From positions 18,072,899-18,136,898 of the forward strand of contig NC_084678.1 in the NCBI RefSeq assembly GCF_028389875.1: a DNA stretch of 64,000 nucleotides, read 5' to 3'. This DNA is from Rhea pennata (lineage: Eukaryota > Chordata > Aves > Rheiformes > Rheidae). The position numbers were made by a program, and so were the translations under genes. Positions within the stretch are counted from its first letter, which is position 1; the number at the start of each line of letters is the position of its first letter. The notes beneath the pieces are model-generated. The model was not told the DNA's origin and did no database searches. It saw only the letters and a list, made by a program, of their open reading frames with translations. Of this stretch, positions 27,961 through 40,300 are shown piece by piece.

Positions 27961-28609
27961 CTGCACCGCAGGAAAACAATGCTACCAACATCTTAAATTT
28001 CAGCCTTCTCTTCCACAAAACATCCATGACATGATAAGCTGGGCCATGGAGACAGCGTGCATTTGAAAAATGCAGGTGTTCAAAAGAATCAAGAGAAGGC
28101 AGGGCTAGAAACTCGGGCAAGGGAACGCCAGCGGCGGGATCCCTGGCGAGCCGCAGGTCTCTGCCCGGGGCGGCCCCGCGCTGAGCAGCGTCACCCAAAA
28201 CACAAAATTGAGAAGAATTATTTCTTCAGAGAACAACTTTAGAGTCCATTAACTCCTTCCTCCTCTGCAAAACCCACCACCGGCTCCCCAGCGGAGAGCG
28301 GCACCGTCACAGCTGCCAGTCATTCCTGCAGCAGTGCCTCGTTTCTAAACCGTTATCTTAAAGAAGAAAAACTAAAACCAAACAGAAACACCCCTTCCCC
28401 CTCCAGGCTATTTACTACTATATGAGAAAAACGTTCCATGAAATGAAGAGTTAAAAAAAAAAAAAAAACGTGGTTTTAAGTGACTCATTTGTGCTTCGGA
28501 AGGTTCGTCTCCCAATTTTGACAGCGTCTCTTTGTATTTAGCGGAGCCGGGGTCTCCCCACAAGGATGTCAGGAGATATTCCTCAGCCACGATTTGCACT
28601 CGTTTCTCC

Positions 28610-28860
28610 CCGTTCAGAGAAGCTCAGACGGGAGCCGAGTGGGAGACGGACCCGGACGGGCGGGGGACGCGGCGGGCGCTGCCCGCCCGGGCGCCCCGCG
28701 GGGAGTCACCCCGGGAGCCCCGGCCCCGGCTCGCCCTCCGCTCTCCCAGCGCGGCGCGACCGCCTGCCGGTGCCGGGCGCGGAGCCGGGCGGGCGCGGAG
28801 CCGCGGGACGCCCTCCCCTCGCTCCCCTCCCGCCTCCCCCTCCCCCCGTGCACCTCATCA
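28610..28860. other. CpG-rich block in the intergenic region
   Basis: A compact stretch dense in CG dinucleotides with AT-rich flanks. Open frames of about 100 codons in several frames are compositional. It may be a CpG island of an unseen transcript. Confidence 0.35.
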
Positions 28861-29004
28861 ATCATGTTCCCTCTAATTAACTTCTAATTTACCTCCTCAG
28901 TCAAATCTATTTACGATCAGAGACAAGAAAACGCGGCCCAGCAGGAGGTGCAGTAAGCACCAGTCTCTGACTCCCCAGGGGCGCCCCGGCTGCGGCGAGC
29001 TGCA

Positions 29005-29523
29005 CCCGGGGATGTGGGGATACACCCCAGGGACGTGGGGACGCATCCGGGGACGCGGGGACGCACCCGGAGCTGCACCCAGGGATGTGGGGATACACCC
29101 CAGGGACGCAGGGCTGCACCCGGGGATGCGGGGACGCACCCAGGGCTGCCGCACCTGGGGACACGGGGCTGCACCCAGGGATATGGGGACGCACCGGGGG
29201 GACGTGGGAATACACCCCAGGGACACAGGGCTGCACCCAGGGATATGGGGACGCACCGGGGGGACGTGGGAATACACCCCAGGGACACAGGGCTGCACCC
29301 AGGGATGTGGGGACGCACCCCAGGGACGCACCCAGGGATGTGGGGACACACCCCAGGGACGCGGGGACACACCCCAGGGCTGCCGCACCCAGGGATGCAG
29401 AACCGCACCCAGGGCTGCACCCGGGGACGTGGGGCTGCACCCAGGGCTGCACCCGGGGAGGCACCCTGGCATGCAGGGCTGCACGTGGGGCTGCACCCTA
29501 GGGCTGCACGTGGGGCTGCACCC
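29005..29523. repeat. About 21-bp minisatellite, intergenic
   Basis: About 25 subunits of 20-22 bases of the type GGGACGCGGGGCTGCACCC and GGGATGTGGGGATACACCCCA. They are arranged in larger mixed blocks: the stretch 29172-29235 is nearly copied at 29236-29299, with GGACGTGGGAATACACCCCA in both. The plus strand is G-rich, with paired GGGG runs. Confidence 0.92.
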
Positions 29524-32500
29524 GCTGGGGCCCACCCCGTCTCTTTCCCATGCCCCCAGATGCCTCATCCGTGGCGCAGCGGTTTCCTCCCCCGTGCGCA
29601 GACCTCCGAGCCTGGCAGAGGCTTCCAGCCCCCTGGCCGGATCCCCGCAAACCCCCCAGTCGTCCCCGTGGTCCCCAGGTCCCCCCAGGTCCCAACACAG
29701 CGGCACTTTCCTGAAACACCCGGCCTCGGCGCGCGGGACCCGCCGGCCCCGCAGCCCATCACCCTCCCGGTTAAAAGCCCAGGGCTGCTTTGCGCTCGAG
29801 CCCTCGTACCGGGCGAGTGCGGCAGGACCCAAACCACAGCGCGACAGAGGCGGCGGCCGGAGGCTCGCGAACGGGCAGGACAAGCCGCCCGGCTCTTGCC
29901 GCCGCCTCCGGCAGCCCGGGGCTCGGCCGCCCTCCTGCGCAGCCTCCGGGATTCACGCCGAACGCTTCACCCCGAAGCCGGCAGCGATTACGCTGCCCTC
30001 TCGACTTTAACCCACGGACAAAAAAAAAATCTGAACAGGCTAAACAAGAGAACAAATCCTGCTGTCTACAACTTGCAAATGCTTCGCTAAGAAAATCTGT
30101 TGCTATTAGCTCAACCCTTTAATCCTCCCCCAATTACAATAATGACATTCACCACAGCTGCTAAGACTCACGGCGCCTGTCGTCTTACCTCCGAGGCTTT
30201 TCTGTGCTGCTGAACGTTAGAGCAAAAATGAGCTGGCCTGCAGCAGCAGCACATTAAGCTGAATAATTATCTTAATTAATAACAGAGGGCCCAAGTGGGC
30301 GTCCGGCCTATCCCGCTGACCAAGCCAGAGGATCTGGCTTCTCTCGGCAGGACTGCCCGGTGCCCGTGCAGGTGCGTGGAGCCCCGACGCGCTGCAGCTC
30401 TCCTGCCCTTTCACTACGGCCAGGGAGCAGCACGAAGCACGCTCCTTGCCCCACGTGCTGGTCTGCTTTTGGGGAGCTTAGCTGCCAGCGCTCCCAGCGC
30501 GGATCGCGACTTACTGGTCATCACCCTCTTCCAGCACATTTTCTTCCCCTCACAAAATTTGACTATTTAGCTGCTGGAAATACTCATGGAGAAGGCAGTT
30601 GTTCAGGCACGAGCCTCAAGAGCGGTAACGCAACCTCAGCTGCCAACCCCTGGCTATGAGCAGCCCTTCGAACACGGGGCGAAGAAAGAAGCAGGGAAGC
30701 TCTGAACTTCCCTTTGAGCATGGGGTGGTGACTAGGTGCAAATACTCAGGACTCTCACGCAACACTGACTCCTCAACACACATCAGCCCTCAGGCACACT
30801 GGATTTCTTTTCTTTCCCCTTGATTTACCAAGGTTTTGTACAAGATAACAGGTTTGCACGTGTCCCATACAGGGCAAGGAGATGCTTTCAGTTCTAACTT
30901 TTTTCGCAGTAGGGTTCCTCGTTTCTGAAATACTTTGGAGATTAAGTGAAAAGAATAATTCATCTGTCTTATAAAAGCTTGACTTGCAATAACAAGCTCT
31001 GTGCTAATTCCTCAGCACATCTGGAGCATCCTTATCTATCAAAGGAGAGACACAAAGATTGCGTTGTGCTCAGGTAGGCATTGGCATTTTAACTTTTTAT
31101 AATCCCCTCAGATATTTCCTTCAGATCAGAAAGAAAAAAAAAAAGTGAAAAAATCTGCCAAAAAGCATTCCTCCTTCCAAGCCAAGTCTGGCTCGCTGGT
31201 GCATAAGCCGACACCGCTATCGGGCCGCTCTGCGGTTCCCGAAGAGTCCCCGGGATGGTCTGTCAGATAACGAAGAGGCCAGTTGACAGGGATTATCCCT
31301 CTGGAGAACCGAGGCTGTGGAAAGCCGTACAACGGAGCGCAACGGGCAGGGCCACACTCCACTAACCTGGCCACGGCCTTGCAGGGACCACGAGGAGCAC
31401 GGTGCGAGGTGGCTCTGCACGTCCCCATTCCGGAGGCCTGGCTCCTGGGCAAACGCCCGTGCTTCCTCGGGCTGCACTGCAGGACCGGTCAGTGCTTCCG
31501 ACCACAGCTGCCCCCCACCCCAACCACACCTGTGCACCCAATACCGCTAGACACAGAGAACACCGTTGGCAATGATCCCCATGCCGGAGTCCCAATCTCC
31601 TGTTATCCCTACCCCAAATGTGAACTCTTATCTCGAGGAAAAGCATCAAGCACTGGGACGGCGACCGACCGCCCGCAGGCCCAGAGCTACGGTGCCAGAA
31701 GGTCCCTCCGCACTGTCCCGAGTCCAGCAAACCAGCACGGCACAGCATTTCCACAAACCCTCCCTCGAACAGAACGTTTGATCTCCTTTCACCCGCTCTC
31801 CCTTGACATGAATATTCATGGAAAGAGTTCAGTGACATGAACTACCGTGGAAATGATTGATATCAAACAAATGAAGAATCCTCAGAAAAAAAATACCTCC
31901 TAACAACCAAAACAGGGTTGTTAAAGCTCAGGCCCGATTTCACGCAGCAAGCACCTGTTCTAAGAGTTACTTTCATCCTGACGGAATAAGCAGTATCCCC
32001 CCCATAATCACCGGGTACAGTACACACCACCAATGCTTCAACACCAATTCTTTCCGTGAACTATCTAGAGACTTAAAGGATTTGGTGAAGCGCTTTGAAG
32101 AGCTAACAAATTACAAAAAGGAAAAAAAACAATCAAAGAAAAGCTGTCTTAAAAACGAGCGCCTGCATTACAAGCAGTCTAAGCTTCCTCTAAAAGCATT
32201 GCTCCTGGAAAGCTGGCAGTCCAGCCATTACAGCAGGGAATTATTTTCAATCCGGAGTTTCCATATTTAGTAACTAAGTTAAAACAACCGGAATTGAAAA
32301 CATTAAAGAAAAAGAGAAATTTACGGTCTGAAAGCAAACCTCTAGCCTAAGCAGTAAGATGGGAGAGAGATTTTTATTCCTGCCAGAAACACAGCTGAAA
32401 ATCCTCCTCACGTGACAGGAGCTAAGCTCCGAGGTGTGATTCTGCACCGTACGCCTTGCGCCGTTTCAACAACGGCCGACACAAGTCACCAAGCATATAC

Positions 32501-34109
32501 TAACGTACACACAGCAACTTGAGTGAGACCAGACTAAAGAATGGACATTTAAGAACTTAGTGTTGCACTTGAAAAGTTTATAATACTCTTTTCAAGGACA
32601 CTTCCATTTTTTTCCCTTTGTACAGATATGTGGTCCCCACTTTTCAGTCAAACTTATTTCATATACATTAAGTTCCTCCTTCCATTCTGTCTCAAAATTC
32701 TGTCCTTATATTTCCTCCCTTTCTCCTCCACTTTTAAATGCGAACGCATTATAAAACAAGGACCAACGGACCAGCGTTGAATATGAATTCATAGTCTGGG
32801 GTGTGGAAAGGGAAGAATTCAAAGATTCAGATAAAGCCAGAAACTAAACCTATCTTTAACAGAAGAAAAAAAAATCTTTTTAAGGGAGTTGAAAATAGAA
32901 GGAAAAAAACATGAAGAAATGAGGAATTCAAACAAGTTCTGCATGAAAAATGTATTTTTGCAGCTTTTTGTAGCTCCTGAAATGATGACTTCCATGTTGA
33001 TCCCCTGAATAATGGCATTTGATACCACCCAGGCCAGCAGTGCCTACTGAAGCCATGACTGAAGGAAGCCTTTAAGCTTCCCTGACAATGCGTTTTTCTC
33101 TGAAATTAAAAAAAAAAAAAAAATTAAAGAAAAAAACTGCTGCCAGCATGGAAATCTCTCTAAATTAGGTAAGTCTCAGCTTGCTAGAGCTGCAATGTTT
33201 TGTGATGAGAGTTATTAACTTAAGTAGAAGAAAAAAGAATGAAGGAAAATATTCTCAGCTACTTCTTGTCCCAGTTAGGGGGTCATTGTTCAGGGAAGTG
33301 GCAGGGTTTGGTGGTCTCACATCCAAAGTTACACTACAAGTGCAGAAGGGCAACAGAAAAATGAGCTATGATCTGCTTCATTGCAACCAGTAAGTCAGAG
33401 GCAATTCACTTGGTCCTTCTGCAACTCCCATATTGCACCTGGAAAAGCCTGCATTACTGGGGTTTTCTCTTTTCCTAGTGGTGAACTTATTGCTGCTATA
33501 AAAAAAACAGACTGCCAGATGAAAAATCAGAACATTGTTCTGCAGAACAACTACAGCCAAGGCCCTAAAGCAAACTGAGAAAGGAAGAGAAGTCAAGGAA
33601 ATGTGGGTGATTGATTACTTACCTTCCCCTTTAGTTTCATATCAGAGTGTAACCTGGATAGAATTGCTCAAACATCCCCTAAAGGAGGGTAACAGCCTGA
33701 ACAGCGTTGCACAAAACATACCTTTGATTCTGACTCATCTTTGGGAATATTTAGTAGGAATGGCTACTAGTTATAATTCCTGGTTTGCCCTCTGCCAGAG
33801 GCTGCCAATCCAAAGAGCAGTTGAACTGGACACATATCAACTCTTCAACCTCTCGAGCTTACATTAGCGGGGTGGGTTGCACCTTTTCATTCACATATCA
33901 GGCTGAAGTAACATGCTAACAATCTCTTGAGATATTGGGCTCCCTCTTTACTGTTCCTCTAAGGTGTATGCTGTTACATTATTTTATGCTCTGATCACAG
34001 GAGTTTGAACTGGAAAGAAAGAAGGAAAACGATCTTGAGCTGCCCTACTGCAAGGCATGCATCTGTAATCTCACTCACATCAAACTACTTAAATAACAAA
34101 CAAGGAATT

Positions 34110-34269
34110 AAAAAAAAATCTATCTTTAATATCTCCAAAATTCCATTTAGAAGTGGCTTCATAGAAACCTCACTTCTATCGTGCAATCAAGGTTGGAAAA
34201 GGTCAGCTGAAGGAAAGACAATTCAGAAACTCTTCTTAGGAGGAGGTAAAGAATTCAATTCCAGAGTCC
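34110..34269 (-). other. CTNNBL1: CTNNBL1 3'UTR (predicted)
   Basis: A short 3'UTR of about 160 bases, inferred from the stop at 34270 to just past the ATTAAA at 34130-34125, which is followed on the minus strand by a T run suitable as a downstream element. Confidence 0.55.
34125..34130 (-). promoter_or_regulatory. CTNNBL1: CTNNBL1 poly(A) signal ATTAAA (candidate)
   Basis: TTTAAT on plus is ATTAAA on minus, the commonest variant signal, 140 bases after the stop. No canonical AATAAA lies closer. Confidence 0.5.
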
Positions 34270-34358
34270 TCAGAAATTCTCCAGTAGATCCAAGATTCGT
34301 TTCTGCTCACTCTCCCGGAACTCTTGGTTCTTCCCATCCCCAATATTCTCTGCATACT
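34270..34358 (-). CDS. CTNNBL1: CTNNBL1 last coding exon
   Basis: Acceptor CTGCAG before 34358. It completes a split Glu codon and encodes [20 protein letters not shown] then ILDLLENF, with the TGA stop at 34272-34270. The polypyrimidine tract upstream (on plus, the A-rich 34364-34394) is long. The C-terminal residues LLENF are the same as in mammals. Confidence 0.96.
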
Positions 34359-37300
34359 CTGCAGGGGAAAAAAAAAAAGAAAGAAAGAAAAAAAAGCAGG
34401 TTTTGAGTAAGATTCTAATGAAAGACGGGCAATTTCTGTTGCAGCGATATCACTGCAGAATCTAAATCTATGTCCACTGCAAATAATTGAATGGGAATTT
34501 ATGTAAGGAACATTGATGGATTTTTTCCCCCTCCCCGGGGTTAAAGCTTCGCATGTTAAACATCTACTGACCCCTCATTAAAAGCTTTTGTAGGGAATAG
34601 AGACTTTAGAAGGAACATGCTGTTCTCTCATCATTAAGCAGCACAACAAATATAAGCAGACACTACCACTTCGAGACAGAACACATTCTCCAGAGTCTAA
34701 CCATTTAGAAAGTGACAATTTAGGCATTCCTCCCATTTCTCTCATTACAGAAAAGGAGGAGCCCACTGACAATTATTTAAACTGGACAGTTGTGTTATCA
34801 GCCTCTTTCAACCTAAGAAAAAAACAGTCCTGGACATCACTTTTTTCAGGTTCCATTTAACACTGAATATCATAAAGGGAAGTCAAACAGGTGCTGTTAT
34901 ACATTTGTTAATAAATATTAAAAAGCAGTCCTCCCTGAACTCATTTGTTTTCCAGGCAACCTGGATAAGGATTTTTGTACAATTTCTCAAGAGGAGACTA
35001 ATTCCCCAATCTATGAGTGCTTAACCCACATGGACGAAAACAAACGCTAGGTTAGAGTTAGCTACAAAGTAAGCTTCTTGTGTTCAGCTAGATGATACTG
35101 GACCCTGATCAAGCGCTTGCCTTTCCGCATACACGACCAAACACTGTAGAACTGCAACTTCCTCTGCAGCTAGCTACTTCCTGACATTCATTTAAAGCAG
35201 GTAGTAGCTCTCATTCCCTTACCTGCTCTCTCCTTCCTGCCATCAAAACTGCATATTCAAGAACAGTTTAAAAAGGAAAAAAAAAAAAGAAAAGAAAAAG
35301 AAAGAAATGAAGAGAAGGTTTTGAGCTGCAAAAGCAAGGACCTGAACAAATCTTAGTAAATCACAAGAGGACTGCCTGGTTAGACAGTGTTTCCCAGCCT
35401 TCACCTCCTCTCATTCTTTCCCTTTTTCCTAAACAAACAGAACAGCTTGTATTCACCATCTGAATGGTAACTTGCTGTAGAAAATTTGTTTAAATATTAA
35501 TACATTCAGTACTGCTACATGCTTCTGAGCTCCATCAAAGCCTTTATCATAAGAGCATTGAAAAGAGTGAGGACAAGGAGAAGTTAGCTGATGTGGGAGT
35601 CTTCCCTCATGTGTGCACTCCCTCTCTTTCTCTCTCTCCATGTACAAAAAGCAGAGTTCTTTGCCAAGGCCTCTGGGAGAAATCCTTTCAATATTCATAA
35701 ACTGCTACAGTATCTGTAGTAAGAGAAGGTGGATAACACCAGGGTTTGCTGCAGGTGAATCTGACTTCCTCTCAGTCCTGGGAGAAGAGGGCCAAGCACA
35801 GGGAACCCTCTTCCTTCAGACGGAAGAAAAACACTTCATCACAGTGTAACAAAGAGAGCAGCAAGCTAATGGATTTGATCTTGCTCTAGCTGCTTTGAGT
35901 TCATGCACTGAACATTCAGTGAGTTATCTACGTACTGCTAATGGAGCAAAGGCAGGGCCCCAGCAGCCCAGGCTGTGAAGCTCTCCATCGCACATGTGCG
36001 TGACTCAGCAAAGGGCTGTATCACAGTGCCAGTGGGATCCTAACCTGGTACCTACCTCCTGTGGGAGACAAGGTTCAGTGTGGAAAAGAGAGGGTTACTT
36101 TCCCAGGAAAAAGCGCCAGCTAAGGAGAGTGTTCAGCTCCAGTTCTCCTGTCACCTTCTGGCACTATCACAGAGCTTTCTGTAGAACAGCCTTGCTCCCT
36201 CAGGGAGGCGTGACGAAGGAGCAAGCTCAGTCCCCAAAGAAGCCCCCTCTGTGCTTTGGCAGAGTAAGTGCCTCTGAAACAGATGCAGCAACTGCAATTG
36301 CCTTTGTTTATTGCAGCCCAAAGGCAACACTTTCCTGGCTGCCATTACATCCTGACAGTTCAAAAACCCAAGCGAAAGCAGGGACTTCATCTTTCAGTTT
36401 ACTGCCTGGTAGCACCAGGCTGGGACAAGGGACCTGGATCCCCTGAACGCAGCAGGGAGATCTAGGCGAGTCTCTGCGAAGCGGCAGGATCTACAACACA
36501 GAAGGCAGTAGGGTTGTGGCCAGGGAAGATTTTTGCTTTAAAGACTGTGAAAGTATTTAAACATAGAACTCAAGCAGAGTACCACTAGTGACACTGCCCT
36601 TCTATTGCCTCAGTGAGACCACTCATAAAACAACATGGCACAAATTCTTCACATCTTTTCCAAAAGCTCAGCACTTTCCCTTCTAAATGTTCAGGTTTCA
36701 TGAGACTTGGGATTCAAAATCCCAGTGACTCCCTGCTAGACTGTTTACTAGGTTACCAACAGCTATTAATGCTAATTTGAAGAGACCAGATCAAACCTCC
36801 TGAATCAAGCTTAAAAGAAAAAAAAAAAAAATCACCACCCACTGAGGTTTTATGTATTTACTTTTTTATTTAAAGTTCCACCACTTCGGTGAGATGGCAA
36901 AATTCAAATGTAAACTGCCTCTTTGCCAACAGTTAAACAGACTTACTCATTTCTGCAGCTACACAAAGGGAAAGGACCCATGATTGGTTTCTGCTTCATT
37001 AGACAAAATACAATGGTTACAGAACAGTCAAAATCAATAGGGAAATATTGAAGCTTGTAATGGATACTGGAAACTATAAAACCTGCACATACTGAGGGAC
37101 TGTAGGTCAAATTTAGCATAGTCCTTAAATATCTACCTTTTCCTTTTGATTACACATGTATCAGGTTTGGTTTTAACATTCAATAGGTATTCCATCTTCC
37201 CAGCTCCCTGATGTGCCCATTACCTTCACTGAAACCAAGTGTTTAACTAGACATTACACATCAGCGCTTCTGGATATAGACCTCTATACCTTAACTCCTA

Positions 37301-40300
37301 CACGGCTCCTCTGACAACAGCTCCCCAGGACATCTCAAACTCTGGGGGCATTATCAGTGTTTGGGGGAGAATGTGAGCAAAGGGGAGAAGGTACAAAAGA
37401 CAAATCACTCTCTAGACAGGTAGTGAGCAGCACTATCCCGTTGCAAGGCCAAGTATCCCTATTTATAGAGGTTTGGGTCTCACTCCATTCTCAGTGAGAC
37501 ATGGAGACCAAGAACTGCCTCAAGACATAGACAGCACTTCCTGTTACGAAGATTAGTTTCCATGCCAAAAACATCCTCCCAGCCAAGGCAAGTGCTATCC
37601 AGTCATTTTATTCCAAAGAATAAACTAACCATCCTATTGTAAACAACGCTTGATCTTCAAGAAAAACTCTGTTGGAGGACTGGTCAGCCTGCAGAAACGC
37701 ATTTAATGAGCCTTCAGTTATTCCCTGCCTACTCCTCCCCCTTGAAAGTACTACCGTAAGAAAACAGCCCTGCTGCCTCACTTGCATTATAAGTAATTCT
37801 TAGGAACCCCAAGGGATCCATCAGCTGTCAGGTTGCCAGAGAAACATGGAGAATATGTAGGCCATAAAAATCAAACTAAAAACCAAGCACCTAATTAGTA
37901 TGCAAAAATAGAAAATAAAAACTGAACAAGAGCAAAACACTGAATGAAAAGCAAAAATAAACCAGCCTTCATCTATTCTGAGAGCAAACTGTCCTGGAAA
38001 TATTTCAGCCAAGGCTCAAGGGATGCTGATAAAGTACCAAACTCTCAGTCATTTGGAAAGAGAGTCCCACATTCCATGTGCCAATTAACTTTTCAGAAAT
38101 CCCCCACTGGACCACAGTCTGAGTGACACACTTTCAGGGTCCACAACCAAGCCCAGTACTCCAGTTGGCAAGCTGTGTTTAATCAACTCACTCAGCTGGA
38201 GAGGCAAGTATTTGTCCATTTCAGCAAGCTAACAGAAGTCATGCATTTACACCAACAAAATACTTGGACATAAGTGTGTAACTATTGACAAATCTAAATT
38301 TCACCAGCAAGGACTGCAGATAAGCTGCATCGTTTCACACGAGTCCACTAACAAATCTATTTCTAGGGTTACTGACACCTGTGATGCTATAAATCTCTAG
38401 GGTTACTGACACCTGTGATGCTATAAATCTCTAAAACTGACATGAGAGTTGGGGGAGAGTTTAAAAAAGAGCCTCAAATGCCGTATCTGTCACCTGTACT
38501 GTTAACATGCCATTTATGGCCTTTTTCAGAAGATGACACATCAATTTTGAGACTGCTAGGACTGCTGTACAAGTCATACTTTTTATAAGCAACTTATACG
38601 ATGTTATAGTGCCATTAAAAAAGTTTCACAACAAGTCATACTGTCCGTAAAGAAGGAATCATATGCAATTCTAATGCAACTGCCTTCCAATTCAGCAAGG
38701 TAAACTTAATATGTAAATCAACAAATCCAAGTAGTGAACATGAAGTGTGCAGATAAATCCCTCGGGCACCTGTGGCCCAGATCAAGCTTGGGAATCTGAA
38801 AGAGGACATGTGCCATGCACCAAGTTAGCAATGGACAGTTTGGAGGCAGGAACTGACAAGTGCCACAATGAAGAGCAGAAAAAAAAAAAAGAAAAAAAAA
38901 GAAACTACGCAGTTACATCATTCATCAGCAGGCATTAAACGTTGCCTATAACTGCAGGTAATCTCACATTATCAGAAAACCTATTTTATTCATACCACCC
39001 AGCCTTCCAATCCTGCTCTTCCTTCCTGCATATGGGATGGAAGGAAAAGGAGGATCTGCAGGAAATCCCCCCTCCCACCTTTCCCTCCCAGTGCTGAGCA
39101 TATCATTGTTGTCCTCAAAGAAGGCAGAGAAACCCAAATAGCAAAACCCAGAGCCCAGTATACCCACAGATACTGCCAAACTTCCTTTCTCTTCAGAAGG
39201 GAGAGAGAGATTCCCTACCCCTCATAGAAAGCAGCACAACCTCCCGGAAGCAGACATGGCCTCAGAACAACCCACTGCTAAACAAAGAAAGGCATCTCCT
39301 GTGCGTGGCACAGTAACAGCTGATCCAGCTAGTTCTCGCTACTCGGGGGGGCTGTTGTGAGTCCTGTCCTCTTGCTTCTAAGTTCAACTGGCTGCTTCTG
39401 CCGGTGGAGGGCAGGCCATAGATGAGAGCCAGAGCTCAAATAAACATTGCTCTAATTCAACACAAGTATTAAAAGTAACAAGCAGTACTTTAAAACTAGG
39501 ATTGCAAATCACAACAGCTACATTTTAAACTATAGAGAATACTTTAATGCTATAATCCATACTAATCTGACACTAAGAACAAGACAAATACACCATGGAT
39601 ACTAATACGGTGTAGGTGGTGAAGTGCAGGGCCGTGTTAATGAAAGATGAAACTCCACTACTCTAACACGCGCATATGCTTCCTTTAAATATTTACTCTA
39701 GTCTTAGTATCAATGACAAATCTGAGTCAGTTTGTGGCTGATGGTAACATGGAGTGAGGTGGTGTTATATGACACTGCACTGACATCAGACAACAGCAAG
39801 TGCCTTAACTCTAAGGTAAGTGTGCCTCTTATAAGGGTGACTCCAGCCCTGCCCAGATCTCAGAATGTTCCTCAACTGCCACCCAAAATGCTCATGAAGT
39901 CAAGAAGAATTGTACATGAAGGCTCGTAAAGAATAGTGATGACAAAGCTACTCCTGTTAGAGGTTGAGACACATGAGGAGGAACACCTCAACTCACCCTT
40001 TAAGATGTGTCGAACGATTTTAATGGAGCTGCCTCTCATGTTCAGAATCTGATGGACTCTCTGACGAATCTAATCAGGGGACAGGAAAGACAAGAAAGTC
40101 ATCTTCAATTGAACAAAAATACCACACACAATCCCACTTTCTTCCACTTCTTTGTGGAAGGAGCAGCAACTCTGAAAACCACAGATCCCAACTCAGCTTT
40201 CCTAGTCCACAGTCCCACAGCACCTACTTAGGAACATTCAAGAAGGTATGTGGCACAGGTACACCTAACAGTGTAACATTCACAAAACCCAAAATATTCA

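Larger units (their letters stand above)
23901..34109. other. Intergenic region between VSTM2L and CTNNBL1
   Basis: No protein-coding exon is recognisable in these 10 kb. The contents are listed separately where supported: a MITE-like palindrome, a long A run, CpG/TATA promoter-like sequence at 27.5-27.9 kb, a CpG-rich block at 28.6-28.9 kb and a minisatellite at 29.0-29.5 kb. The block 25390-25960 has a homeodomain-type TAATGGATTA word and looks conserved rather than coding. The rest (30.1-34.1 kb) is AT-richer sequence in which I see nothing else. Confidence 0.6.

Noticed and set aside
28897-30090. Open frames of over 300 codons in both directions across 29.0-29.5 kb
   Set aside because: Period-21 arrays keep frames open; there is no domain, and both strands are open at once.
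34150-34210. CR1 3'-end remnant in the CTNNBL1 3'UTR
   Set aside because: AAGGTTGGAAAAGG resembles a CR1 3' word, but the match is too short, with no flanking CR1 sequence or octamer repeat.
34005-34406. A 133-codon plus-strand frame over the CTNNBL1 last exon
   Set aside because: It is antisense to the exon at 34358-34270, whose minus-strand frame matches CTNNBL1 exactly to the stop.
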